Shown: one piece after another, positions 1 through 7,895 of the stretch
Position numbering within the stretch: the first letter of the stretch is position 1
Layout of the letters: every line of letters starts with the position of its first letter
From: Lachnospiraceae bacterium UBA1683
Lineage (GTDB): Bacteria; Bacillota; Clostridia; Lachnospirales; Lachnospiraceae
Direction of reading: 5' to 3'
Length of the DNA: 36,671 bases
Assembly (NCBI GenBank): GCA_002320245.1
Contig: DCKD01000002.1
Span: 1-36,671, forward strand
Position numbers and translations under genes: made by a program
Notes under the pieces: generated by a model
Databases searched by the model: none
What the model saw: the letters and a program-made list of their open reading frames with translations, nothing else
Told to the model about the DNA's origin: nothing

Positions 1-84
1 TGGGTTTTGTCAAGAAGAAAAAAGTTTGTTATTTTTTTAATTTCCCTCTTTACAAAAGTCACTTCATAACGGAGGTACAAGAGT

Positions 85-834
85 ATGAAAAAGAAAATTT
101 TGTGCCTTGCCATGACGGCAGTTATGGTTGTAGGCGCGGCGATGCCGGTACAGGCAGGTGAGTATCAGGGAAAAGACGGATGGTTCGTGGAGTTCGACGG
201 AAAGGATATGAAGAGTAACTTTAAGTCTTCCGATGTAACGGACGATACGAAGGATGTGCAGCCGGGTGACAGCATCGAGCTGAAGGTTCAGATTAAGAAT
301 TCGGACACGGGCAAGACGGACTGGTATATGAGTAATGAGGTGCTCCAGACGTTGGAAGATGCACAGCCGGCGGCTGACGGCGGCGGATATGAATACCGTC
401 TGAGCTATACCGACAATGCCGGAACCGAGAAGGTACTGTATGACAGTGAGACGGTTGGCGGTGAGACAGACAGCAAGAGTGGAGAAGGTCTTCATCAGGC
501 AACGGATTCACTGAAGGATTATTTCTATCTCGGCAGGCTGGATGCGGGACAGAGCGGAAATGTGAAACTGAGGCTTGCGGTAGACGGCGAGACACAGGGA
601 AACGGATATCAGGAAACATTTGCAAAACTTCAGATGAATTTTGCAGCCGAGAAAGTAGCACAGGGCGGAACGGTGAATGTGAAAAAGGTGATTAAGAAAA
701 CCGTGAAGACTGGTGACACAGCGAAATGGATGGTATTCTGTGTGATTGCTATGGTCAGCGGACTGATTCTTCTGGCAGTTGCTATTAGAATGATGAATAA
801 GAACCGGAAACGTCATGACAGGAAAGGGGAGTAG
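85..834 (+). CDS. Cell-surface anchored protein, VKTGD-type sorting signal
   Basis: This is a 249-residue exported protein of unknown function. It has a signal peptide (MKKK followed by a hydrophobic stretch, likely cleaved after VQA near residue 24). An extracellular region follows, containing a PGDSIELKVQIKN segment that recalls TasA-like and pilin-like beta-sandwich proteins. The C-terminus has a KTGDTAKW motif near residue 207, a transmembrane helix and a basic tail, which matches a non-canonical sortase sorting signal. GGAGGT at 71-76 supports the ATG. The gene ends 5 bases before a second anchored protein and lies upstream of a SipW-type signal peptidase, so the three may form a surface-assembly module. 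No sortase gene is visible, but the window cuts the left side. Confidence 0.75.
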   Translation: MKKKILCLAMTAVMVVGAAMPVQAGEYQGKDGWFVEFDGKDMKSNFKSSDVTDDTKDVQPGDSIELKVQIKNSDTGKTDWYMSNEVLQTLEDAQPAADGGGYEYRLSYTDNAGTEKVLYDSETVGGETDSKSGEGLHQATDSLKDYFYLGRLDAGQSGNVKLRLAVDGETQGNGYQETFAKLQMNFAAEKVAQGGTVNVKKVIKKTVKTGDTAKWMVFCVIAMVSGLILLAVAIRMMNKNRKRHDRKGE

Positions 835-839
835 CAGAG

Positions 840-1823
840 ATGAAAAGATGGAAAAAAATGCTTGTATCGTTTCTTACAATCTGTATGCTCTCCGGTCTTT
901 CCGCAGTCAGCGTGCTGGCAGCGGACGGAACACCCTATACATACACGGTGACATTGTCAGCCGGAAATAAAGGCGTTTTCAACGGCGCGGCGAAACTGAC
1001 CGGGCTTCGTACAGGGGATGCCGTTAGTTTTGATATTTCACAGGTTCAGGTGACGGACGAGAAATATTATGTGAAAGGAATCCGCCTTAGCGGACGTGAT
1101 AATGAAGAAGCCCTTGCAGCTCCGGCATTCAGAGTGACGGGGGATGCAGATTATGTTGTTGCATATGGAATCAAAGGAAATCAGGTTGCCTATACGGTGA
1201 ATTATCAGGATGGTTCCGGGAATGCTCTTGCGGAAAGTAAAACATTTTACGGCAATGTAGGGGACAGTCCGGTGGTAGCTTACCGATATATCGAGAATTA
1301 TGTGCCGCAGGCACTTGCACTGACAGGAACGCTTGTTGAGAATGAGGCGGAAAATGTATTTACTTTCGTATATCAGCCGGGCGAGAGCGGAACGGTCGTG
1401 CAGACAATCGTGACTACAGAAACGGTAACGGTTCAGGGAACGCCGGCGACTGCTGCGGGAACTGCCGCCAGCGGTGCAGGCAGAGGGACAGGAACAGCCG
1501 GTGCGGTTGGAACAGGTGCGACCGGAACAGGTGGAGCCGGGACTGCAACAGCGAATGGAACAGGTACAACAGGCGGTACAGAAACAGGGAATGCCGCTGA
1601 GGGTACACAGGATGCTGCCGCAAGTGTAGTTGAGATTCCGGAAGAAGAGACACCGCAGGATTTGATTCGTGTCGATGAAGAAGATACTCCGACAGCGAAT
1701 AAAAAGCTTGATAAAGAGGATGCTGCGAAAGGACTTCCGCTCGCAGGGATGATTGCAGTCGGGGTAGTATCACTGCTCGCAGTGATTGGCGTGATTCTGA
1801 TTGTGAAGAAACGGCTGAGCTAG
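840..1823 (+). CDS. MucBP-like surface protein with Gly/Thr/Ala-rich stalk and C-terminal anchor
   Basis: This is a 327-residue exported protein. Its signal peptide ends near VLA (residue 27). A MucBP-like segment (YTVNYQDGSGNAL, then a YGNVGD stretch and a VFTFVYQPG end) spans roughly residues 118-180; MucBP domains occur in mucin-binding adhesins. A low-complexity stalk rich in Gly, Thr and Ala covers about residues 195-260. The C-terminus has a GLPLAG motif (an LPxxG-like variant), a hydrophobic helix and KKRLS, consistent with sortase or simple membrane anchoring. The start lies just after the upstream anchored gene, so co-transcription is likely. Adhesion to host mucus is an inference from the MucBP-like repeat. 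A terminator follows at 1893-1924. Confidence 0.72.
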   Translation: MKRWKKMLVSFLTICMLSGLSAVSVLAADGTPYTYTVTLSAGNKGVFNGAAKLTGLRTGDAVSFDISQVQVTDEKYYVKGIRLSGRDNEEALAAPAFRVTGDADYVVAYGIKGNQVAYTVNYQDGSGNALAESKTFYGNVGDSPVVAYRYIENYVPQALALTGTLVENEAENVFTFVYQPGESGTVVQTIVTTETVTVQGTPATAAGTAASGAGRGTGTAGAVGTGATGTGGAGTATANGTGTTGGTETGNAAEGTQDAAASVVEIPEEETPQDLIRVDEEDTPTANKKLDKEDAAKGLPLAGMIAVGVVSLLAVIGVILIVKKRLS

Positions 1824-1892
1824 TACATCGTCCGCAGACTGCGAGGCATATGGTATGCGGCGGAGCGTTCGATTAGAATTATAGAAGGAAAG

Positions 1893-1924
1893 AAATAAGT
1901 GTGCGGATGCGGCACTTATTTTTT
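1893..1924 (+). terminator. Rho-independent terminator after the surface-protein pair
   Basis: A perfect 9-bp stem (AAATAAGTG 1893-1901 with CACTTATTT 1913-1921) encloses an 11-base loop and runs into a TTTTTT tract. It lies upstream of the signal peptidase gene. An open frame beginning at 1901 would start inside this stem, which argues for the later start at 1955. Confidence 0.8.
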
Positions 1925-1954
1925 GGCATATATAGGGGGCTATGGTTGATTTTT

Positions 1955-2539
1955 ATGGGGAATAGTATTATAAAAGAGATAGACAATATTACGGGAAAAA
2001 GGGGAAAATGCTTTGAGCAGAAGAAAAATACGGGAGCTGTTGTGTGCAGCACACTGGGTACAGCTTTCTTGATTATCGTGATTGTGGCATGTCTGCCACT
2101 GACTGTTCCGAGGGTATTTGGATACAATATCTATACCGTTATAAGCGGCAGCATGGAGCCGGCGATACCGACAGGGAGCCTGGTATATGTGAAGACTGTT
2201 CCGGCAGAAGAGATAAAAGAAAAAGAAATCATCGCATTTTACGGTGCGATGGATGGAGAGGCAATCATCACACACCGCGTGGTGGCAAACAGTGAAATCA
2301 TGGGCGAGTTCATCACGAAAGGCGATGCGAACAAGACGAATGATATGAACCCAATTCCATATGCGAACTACATCGGCAAAGTGGAACTGTCAGTTCCCGT
2401 GCTGGGTGCAGTTGCACAGACATTCACAAGCACCGCCGGGAAAGCTGCCGCAGCGTCCCTTGTAGGAGTTGCGGTGCTGTTGGAGGTACTGGCAACGGTA
2501 TTGAGACGGAAAGAAAACAAAGGGGACAGTCCCTTCTGA
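1955..2539 (+). CDS. sipW: SipW-like (ER-type) signal peptidase I
   Basis: This membrane protease removes signal peptides from a subset of exported proteins. With the ATG at 1955 it is 194 residues. It shows an N-terminal transmembrane helix (about 30-52), the nucleophile motif SGSMEP (Ser66), ITHRV with His107 where bacterial type I enzymes carry the catalytic Lys, and TKGDAN with Asp124. A second hydrophobic helix lies near the C-terminus. The Ser-His arrangement is typical of SipW, archaeal and ER signal peptidases. The frame is open back to 1901, but that region lies in a terminator. AGGGGG at 1934-1939 is a fair, slightly distant ribosome site. The last residues (KGDSPF) are encoded by a copy of the GGGGACAGTCCC palindrome, so the native C-terminus has been replaced or extended. 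Likely substrates are the two anchored proteins upstream. Confidence 0.85.
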   Translation: MGNSIIKEIDNITGKRGKCFEQKKNTGAVVCSTLGTAFLIIVIVACLPLTVPRVFGYNIYTVISGSMEPAIPTGSLVYVKTVPAEEIKEKEIIAFYGAMDGEAIITHRVVANSEIMGEFITKGDANKTNDMNPIPYANYIGKVELSVPVLGAVAQTFTSTAGKAAAASLVGVAVLLEVLATVLRRKENKGDSPF

Positions 2540-2555
2540 CAGGGGACAGTCCCCT
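2521..2555 (+). repeat. Two GGGGACAGTCCC palindromes
   Basis: One copy (2522-2533) lies inside the 3' end of the signal peptidase gene and one (2542-2554) just after its stop. The same palindrome recurs near 5745, 5766, 7811, 7833, 7853 and 9667. It resembles short REP-like dispersed palindromes. Confidence 0.8.
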
Positions 2556-2672
2556 ATTTACCGTTCAATTTCCCTATTTAAAAATGGGCTAGGATTTTCA
2601 ATATTTTTATGATAATATATACGTGGAAAATTTTTCGAATTGTATATCATTTGACAAGGAGGCGCTTTAATT

Positions 2673-3749
2673 ATGCTGAGAATTGGAATGTTGACAAGCG
2701 GCGGAGACTGCCAGGCACTGAACGCAGCAATGCGTGGTGTTGTTAAGGGCATATATTCCAAACGCGATGATGTGGAAATTTATGGATTCCAGGACGGATA
2801 TAAAGGTTTGATTTATGCGAATTTCAGTATGCTGACAGCAAAAGATTTTTCGGGAATCCTGACGCGGGGCGGCACAATTCTGGGTACATCCAGACAGCCG
2901 TTCAAGTTGATGCGTTTGCCGGATGAAAATGGACTGGACAAAGTGGCAGCAATGAAACATACCTACCACAAGCTGAGTCTGGACTGTCTTGTCATTCTGG
3001 GCGGCAACGGAACGCATAAGACAGCTAATCTTCTGAGGGAGGAAGGCCTGAACGTGATTACCCTTCCGAAGACGATTGACAATGACCTCTGGGGAACGGA
3101 GATGACATTTGGTTTCCAGAGTGCGGTGGACATTGCAACAGATACGATTGACCGGATTCATACAACAGCAACTTCCCACAGCCGTGTATTTATTATAGAG
3201 GTGATGGGACACAAAGTCGGACATGTTACACTTCATGCAGGTGTTGCAGGCGGTGCGGATATCATCTTGCTGCCGGAGATTCCATATGACATTGATGTGA
3301 TTGCAGATGTTATCCGCAAACGTTCTGATGCAGGAAAATCATTTACTATTCTTGCGGTAGCAGAGGGTGCGATTTCAAAAGCGGATGCACAGTTGAAGAA
3401 GAAGGAGTACAAGGAGAAAGTACAGAAGAGAAAATATCCTTCTATCGCATACGAACTGGCTGAGCAGATTCAGGAAAAGACGAACAAAGAGGTGCGGATT
3501 ACTGTGCCTGGGCATACACAGCGCGGCGGCTCTCCGTGTCCGTATGACCGTGTATTTTCCACAAGAGTAGGCGCGAAGGCGGCGGAGCTGATTCTGAATC
3601 AGGAGTATGGATATATGGTTGCTATGCGGGGCGGCGAGACGGTGAAGGTTCCGCTTGAGGAAGTTGCAGGCAAGCTGAAGTATGTCGACCCGAATTGCAG
3701 CCTGATCCGGGAGGCGAGGATGGTCGGTATCAGCTTTGGAGACGAATAA
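2673..3749 (+). CDS. pfkA: 6-phosphofructokinase
   Basis: This cytosolic glycolytic enzyme phosphorylates fructose 6-phosphate to fructose 1,6-bisphosphate. It is 358 residues, slightly longer than the ~320 of classic bacterial PfkA. Family motifs are an N-terminal LTSGGD phosphate-binding loop (residues 7-12), GGNGT (110-114) and the catalytic PKTIDND (132-138), followed by a fructose-6-phosphate site around EVMGHKVGHV. The Gly after Asn in GGNGT predicts ATP rather than pyrophosphate use, while Lys in PKTIDND is usual for the pyrophosphate type and for mixed-clade ATP enzymes. Donor specificity is therefore probable (ATP) but not certain. GGDCQALNA replaces the usual GGDxPGLNA. AAGGAGG at 2655-2661 gives a strong start. 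The dnaX operon follows 23 bases later. Confidence 0.92.
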   Translation: MLRIGMLTSGGDCQALNAAMRGVVKGIYSKRDDVEIYGFQDGYKGLIYANFSMLTAKDFSGILTRGGTILGTSRQPFKLMRLPDENGLDKVAAMKHTYHKLSLDCLVILGGNGTHKTANLLREEGLNVITLPKTIDNDLWGTEMTFGFQSAVDIATDTIDRIHTTATSHSRVFIIEVMGHKVGHVTLHAGVAGGADIILLPEIPYDIDVIADVIRKRSDAGKSFTILAVAEGAISKADAQLKKKEYKEKVQKRKYPSIAYELAEQIQEKTNKEVRITVPGHTQRGGSPCPYDRVFSTRVGAKAAELILNQEYGYMVAMRGGETVKVPLEEVAGKLKYVDPNCSLIREARMVGISFGDE

Positions 3750-3772
3750 ATAGGATACAAGAGGTGTGATTC

Positions 3773-5398
3773 ATGTCATATATGGCATTATATAGAAAAT
3801 TCCGTCCGACGGCATTTGAGGATGTAAAAGGGCAGGACCATATCATTACCACGCTGCAGAATCAGATTAAGGCAAACCGTATCGGACATGCATATCTGTT
3901 TTGCGGGACGCGCGGGACAGGAAAGACGACTGTGGCGAAAATATTTGCCAAAGCGGTGAACTGTGAGCATCCTGTAGACGGCAGCCCATGTGGGGAATGT
4001 GCGATGTGCAAATCAATTGCGGCGGGCACGTCGATGAATGTCATCGAGATTGACGCGGCATCTAACAATGGTGTTGACAATATCCGTGAGATTCGGGAGG
4101 AGGTAACTTACCGTCCGACCGAGGGGAAATATAAGGTTTACATCATTGACGAGGTGCATATGCTGTCTATCGGTGCATTTAATGCGCTGCTGAAGACGTT
4201 GGAGGAACCGCCGGAATATGTCATATTTATTTTGGCGACGACGGAAGTCCACAAGATTCCGATAACGATTCTGTCGCGATGCCAGCATTATGATTTTCAT
4301 CGGATTACGATTGATACGATTGCGGACCGGATGAAAGAGCTGATGGATGTGGAGCATGTTGACGTGGAAGACCGGGCAATCCGCTATATTGCGAAGGCGG
4401 CAGACGGTTCCATGCGAGATGCGCTGAGCCTGCTCGACCAGTGCATTGCGTTTTACCTCGGGCAGAAACTGACTTACGATAATGTGCTGGAGGTACTCGG
4501 TGCGGTGGACACGGATGTGTTCAGCAAACTGCTCCGGAATATCATTGCACGGGATGTACCCAGGGTTCTGGATACTGTTGAGGAACTGGTGATGCAGGGG
4601 CGGGAACTGTCTCAGCTTGCGGCAGATTTCACATGGTATCTGCGAAACCTGCTTTTGGTAAAAACATCTGATAATATGGAGGATGTTTTGGATGTATCTA
4701 CGGAAAATCTACAGCAGATGCAGGAAGAGGCGCAGATGATAGAGGTGGATATGCTACTGCGGTATATCCGCATTTTCTCGGAGTTGTCCGGGCAAATGAA
4801 ATATGCGACGCAAAAACGTGTTTTGCTGGAAGTAGCACTTATTAAACTGTGTACCCCGGCGATGGAGGTGAATACCGATAGCCTTCTGGACCGCATCCGC
4901 GCGGTGGAGGAAAAACTGGAGCAGGGATTGTCGGAAGTGCAGGAAAAAGTGGTGTATATGAATGCCGCGGACGTGCCGGACGCTGGCGGGGCAGTTGCCG
5001 GTATGGAAACCGGTGGCGGAGCGGGTTCTTCTGCGGGAAGGGTGAAACCGGAACTTCCGGCGGCAATCCCGGAGGAAGTGCAGGAAGTGGTGAAGAATTT
5101 CCGTTCCATTGCCGATGAAACAAGCGCACCGATGAGTACCTATCTAAAACAGGCGAGACTAAGCCTGGGCGGGGACAACCGCCTGATGGTTGTTTTCCCG
5201 GACAGCATTGGGGCGGCAATTGTAGGGCGTGAGGATCATAAGCAGGAGTTGGAGTCAGTCATTGAGCAGCGCATCGGCAAAAAAGTCGAAGTAGAAGTCC
5301 GGCATGTAGAAGACGGACGGCAGTTTGAAGATACATTCGTGGATTTAGAAAAGCAAATGAAAAGCGTAATTAACATGGAAATAACAGTGGAGGATTAA
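3773..5398 (+). CDS. dnaX: DNA polymerase III subunit gamma/tau
   Basis: This is the clamp-loader ATPase of the replisome, 541 residues. It begins with the family-typical MSYMALYRKFRP. It has a Walker A GTRGTGKT (45-52), a zinc knuckle (Cys64, Cys73, Cys76, Cys79), a Walker B with DEVHML (126-131) and a sensor/SRC region (ILSRCQ near 170). The N-terminal ~370 residues are AAA+ plus clamp-loader domain III. A Gly/Ala-rich linker (about 395-425) precedes a C-terminal domain, probably the polymerase-contacting region. I saw no A-rich slippery site like that of E. coli dnaX, so a single product is likely. The gene runs directly into ybaB (2-base gap) and then recR, the standard Firmicutes order. 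Confidence 0.96.
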   Translation: MSYMALYRKFRPTAFEDVKGQDHIITTLQNQIKANRIGHAYLFCGTRGTGKTTVAKIFAKAVNCEHPVDGSPCGECAMCKSIAAGTSMNVIEIDAASNNGVDNIREIREEVTYRPTEGKYKVYIIDEVHMLSIGAFNALLKTLEEPPEYVIFILATTEVHKIPITILSRCQHYDFHRITIDTIADRMKELMDVEHVDVEDRAIRYIAKAADGSMRDALSLLDQCIAFYLGQKLTYDNVLEVLGAVDTDVFSKLLRNIIARDVPRVLDTVEELVMQGRELSQLAADFTWYLRNLLLVKTSDNMEDVLDVSTENLQQMQEEAQMIEVDMLLRYIRIFSELSGQMKYATQKRVLLEVALIKLCTPAMEVNTDSLLDRIRAVEEKLEQGLSEVQEKVVYMNAADVPDAGGAVAGMETGGGAGSSAGRVKPELPAAIPEEVQEVVKNFRSIADETSAPMSTYLKQARLSLGGDNRLMVVFPDSIGAAIVGREDHKQELESVIEQRIGKKVEVEVRHVEDGRQFEDTFVDLEKQMKSVINMEITVED

Positions 5399-5400
5399 AC

Positions 5401-5742
5401 ATGGCAAAACGAGGAGGATTTCCGGGAGGCGGAATGCCCGGAAACATGGCAAATTTAATGAAACAGGCGCAGAAGATGCAGCGCCAGATGGAAGAACAGG
5501 CAAAAGAGATGGAGACAAAAGAATTCACAGCGACAGCCGGAGGCGGAGCTGTAGAAGTGACCATCTCCGGAAAACGTGAAGTTTTGAAAGTAAAGCTATC
5601 GGAAGAAGTCGTAGACCCGGATGATATCGAAATGTTGGAAGACCTGATTGTGGCGGCAACAAACGAGGCGATCCGCAAGGTGGATGAAGAATCCGGTGCG
5701 GCAATGTCTAAGCTCACAGGCGGAATGCCGGGAATGTTTTAA
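5401..5742 (+). CDS. ybaB: YbaB/EbfC family nucleoid-associated protein
   Basis: This is a 113-residue DNA-binding protein of the YbaB/EbfC family. It has a Gly/Met-rich N-terminus (FPGGGMPGNMANLMKQAQKM), a long amphipathic helix, then the family core with FTATAGGGAVEVTISG and a C-terminal helix. YbaB proteins form dimers that bind DNA and are nearly always encoded between dnaX and recR, as here. The role in chromosome organisation or replication-linked regulation is known only broadly. The start follows the dnaX stop by 2 bases. The coding region ends directly at a pair of GGGGACAGTCCCC palindromes that separate it from recR. Confidence 0.94.
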   Translation: MAKRGGFPGGGMPGNMANLMKQAQKMQRQMEEQAKEMETKEFTATAGGGAVEVTISGKREVLKVKLSEEVVDPDDIEMLEDLIVAATNEAIRKVDEESGAAMSKLTGGMPGMF

Positions 5743-5778
5743 AAGGGGACAGTCCCCTGTCAGAAGGGACAGTCCCCT
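5743..5778 (+). repeat. Two GGGGACAGTCCCC palindromes between ybaB and recR
   Basis: One copy is at 5745-5757 and one at 5766-5777. A degenerate relative (AAAAAGGACGCAGCCCTTTT) follows at about 5785-5804. These hairpins sit inside a normally compact operon and may affect its transcript. Confidence 0.8.
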
Positions 5779-5824
5779 CTGCGAAAAAGGACGCAGCCCT
5801 TTTGGATTACAGGAGTAAAGTGAC

Positions 5825-6421
5825 ATGGAGTATTATAGCAATCAGATTAGCAGGCTAATTGAAGAATTTTCCCGGCTGCCGGGCATTGGCGCGAAGTCTG
5901 CGCAGCGGCTCGCATTTCACGTGATTAATATGCCGAAGGAGCAGGTGGAGAATCTTGCGAAGACGATGGTAGATGCGCGAAACAATGTGAGATACTGTGC
6001 GGAGTGCTGCACGTTGACAGATCAGGAGCTGTGCCCAATCTGCAAGAATGCAGACCGGGACCATAAGACGATTATGGTGGTGGAGACGCCGAGAGATCTT
6101 GCGGCGTATGAGAAGACGGGAAAATATAACGGCGTTTATCATGTGCTGCATGGTGCGATTTCGCCGATGTTGGGAATCGGGCCGGGGGATATCCGGTTAA
6201 AAGAACTGATGGAACGTCTGCAGGGTGATGTGGAAGAAGTTATCATCGCGACGAATTCCAGCTTAGAGGGCGAGACAACGGCGATGTACATCAGCAAGCT
6301 GATTAAGCCGGTTGGCATAAAGGTGAGCAGGATTGCCAGCGGGGTACCGGTCGGCGGCGATTTGGAATATATTGACGAGGTGACATTACTGCGTGCGTTG
6401 GAGGGCCGGACCGAGTTATAG
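5825..6421 (+). CDS. recR: Recombination mediator protein RecR
   Basis: RecR acts with RecF and RecO to load RecA on gapped single-stranded DNA. The 198-residue protein is full length. It has a helix-hairpin-helix near the N-terminus (LPGIGAKSAQRLA), a zinc finger (Cys58, Cys61, Cys70, Cys73), and a Toprim domain beginning at VVETPRDL with a YHVLHG segment and an IIATNSSLEGE stretch. The C-terminal GVPVGGDLEYIDEVTL is the conserved Walker-B-like tail. It is the third gene of the dnaX-ybaB-recR set, displaced from ybaB by palindromic repeats. Confidence 0.96.
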   Translation: MEYYSNQISRLIEEFSRLPGIGAKSAQRLAFHVINMPKEQVENLAKTMVDARNNVRYCAECCTLTDQELCPICKNADRDHKTIMVVETPRDLAAYEKTGKYNGVYHVLHGAISPMLGIGPGDIRLKELMERLQGDVEEVIIATNSSLEGETTAMYISKLIKPVGIKVSRIASGVPVGGDLEYIDEVTLLRALEGRTEL

Positions 6422-6472
6422 GGAGGACATGTTGAAAAATTAAGAAAACGCGGACTGAAATGAGGGTGTAAG

Positions 6473-7051
6473 ATGGGAAAAAAGGTGACGTCTTCCGATG
6501 TGGCAAGACAGGCGGGCGTTTCGCAGGCTACAGTGTCTATGGTGTTAAATAAAAAATATAATGTGTCGTTTTCCAAAGAAGTGATACAAAAAGTGGAACA
6601 GGCGGCGCAGGACTTGGGGTATGAATTGCCGAAACGGAAACATCGCAGAGAAAGCCGGCGTGAGAAACTGCTGGTTGTGTTTTGCCCGAATCTGACAAAT
6701 CCGTATTATGTCATGTTGCTTCAGGGGATTGAATCGCGTGCGACCGAGCAGGGATTTGGGTTATTCGTGTGCAACACACAGCGTAGTCTGGAGCTGGAAG
6801 AACGTTATTTGAAAATGCTCGTCTCGCTGAACCCGCGCGGCGTAATTTACATATGTAATCCGAGCCGCTGTTTTATGCCAATGGTAAATTCATACAAAAA
6901 TGTGCTCACGGATGCAAGCATTCATCACACATCTTGTATGAATTTGCTTGGCTTTGAACAGTTACAAATTTTACTAAAAAAGCAAGGGGAAACAATTAAT
7001 AAATGGATTTATAAAATCAAAGAAATTATTAATCGTTTTAGGTGCTATTGA
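6473..7051 (+). pseudogene. LacI-family regulator, truncated
   Basis: The first ~140 residues are a LacI/GalR regulator. There is an N-terminal helix-turn-helix (TSSDVARQAGVSQATVSMVLN, broken only by the KYNVS wing), a hinge helix, and the start of the periplasmic-binding-like effector domain (LLVVFCPNLTNPYYVMLLQGIE). Family members are about 330 residues; this frame ends at 192. Similarity stops around residue 137 (about base 6885), where a 12-bp inverted repeat begins and composition becomes much more AT-rich. The last ~55 residues look unrelated. The DNA-binding half may still be made, but effector binding is lost. It precedes a pentose/hexose-phosphate gene block that a LacI protein could once have controlled. 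Confidence 0.75.
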
Positions 7052-7110
7052 CCGTTCCATTTTTAATGTCTATAATCAAACTCAGAAAGCAAGAACTACT
7101 AAGTTAATTA
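6886..7110. other. AT-rich foreign segment interrupting the LacI gene
   Basis: A 12-bp perfect inverted repeat (AAATTCATACAA 6886-6897; TTGTATGAATTT 6934-6945) marks the point where LacI similarity ends. The following ~170 bases are AT-rich and hold only short open stretches, with no recognised transposase. It could be the scar of a small mobile element or a recombination joint. The origin is not identified. Confidence 0.4.
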
Positions 7111-7137
7111 AGAGGATATTCAAGGAGGAACGAAAAA

Positions 7138-7791
7138 ATGAAATTTTTCATCGACACAGCAAAGGTAGAGGATATCAAAAAAGCAAATGATATGGGAGTT
7201 ATTTGCGGAGTTACAACAAACCCGTCATTGATTGCTAAAGAAGGCCGTTTATTTGAAGAAGTAATCGCAGAAATCGCATCCATCGTAGACGGACCAATCA
7301 GCGGTGAAGTAAAAGCGACAATAACAGACGCAGAAGGCATGATTGAAGAAGGCCGCGAAATCGCAGCCGTTCATCCAAACATGGTAGTAAAAATTCCGAT
7401 GACTGTCGAAGGACTTAAAGCAGTGAAAGTACTTACGGCCGAAGGAATCAAGACAAACGTAACATTGATTTTCTCCGCAAATCAGGCACTCCTTGCAGCA
7501 AGGGCAGGTGCGACATATGTATCCCCGTTCCTCGGAAGACTTGATGACATTTCCACACGTGGAACCGACTTAATCGCAGAAATCGCTCAGATTTTTGAAG
7601 TGGCAGGAATTGAAACAGAAATCATCGCAGCAAGCGTCCGCAACCCACTCCATGTAACAGACTGCGCACTCGCCGGAGCAGATATTGCAACGGTACCATA
7701 TAAAGTCATTGAGCAGATGACACACCATCCATTGACAGATGCCGGAATCGCAAAGTTCCAGGCCGACTACAAAGCTGTATTTGGTGAATAA
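7138..7791 (+). CDS. fsa: Transaldolase-like fructose-6-phosphate aldolase
   Basis: This 217-residue protein belongs to the small transaldolase subfamily (TalC/Fsa/MipB). It starts with the hallmark MKFFIDTA and contains GVTTNPSLIAKEG, the VVKIPMT motif holding the Schiff-base lysine (about residue 85), SANQALLAARAGATYVSPFLGR, and a C-terminal PYKVIEQM. Family members cleave fructose 6-phosphate or act as transaldolase in the non-oxidative pentose phosphate pathway. The split transketolase directly downstream argues for a transaldolase role. A strong AAGGAGG lies at 7121-7127. Three palindromic repeats separate it from the transketolase genes. Confidence 0.92.
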   Translation: MKFFIDTAKVEDIKKANDMGVICGVTTNPSLIAKEGRLFEEVIAEIASIVDGPISGEVKATITDAEGMIEEGREIAAVHPNMVVKIPMTVEGLKAVKVLTAEGIKTNVTLIFSANQALLAARAGATYVSPFLGRLDDISTRGTDLIAEIAQIFEVAGIETEIIAASVRNPLHVTDCALAGADIATVPYKVIEQMTHHPLTDAGIAKFQADYKAVFGE

Positions 7792-7807
7792 TATAACAAT
7801 GTAGGTC

Positions 7808-7865
7808 AAAGGGGACAGTCCCCTTTGCAAAAGGGACAGTCCCCTATCAGAAGGGACAGTCCCCT
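7808..7865 (+). repeat. Three tandem GGGGACAGTCCCC palindromes
   Basis: Copies are at 7811-7823, 7833-7844 and 7853-7864, spaced about 20-22 bases apart. The first sits inside a 19-base palindrome AAAGGGGACAGTCCCCTTT. They lie between the aldolase and transketolase genes. Confidence 0.85.
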
Positions 7866-7895
7866 CTGAAAACATATAAAACCAGGAGGACACTC

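Noticed and set aside
3773..5398. Programmed frameshift in dnaX
   Set aside because: No A6-G-type slippery run is seen in the expected region.
7808..7865. CRISPR array
   Set aside because: The repeats are short self-palindromes about 20 bases apart, with no unique spacers of proper length and no cas genes.
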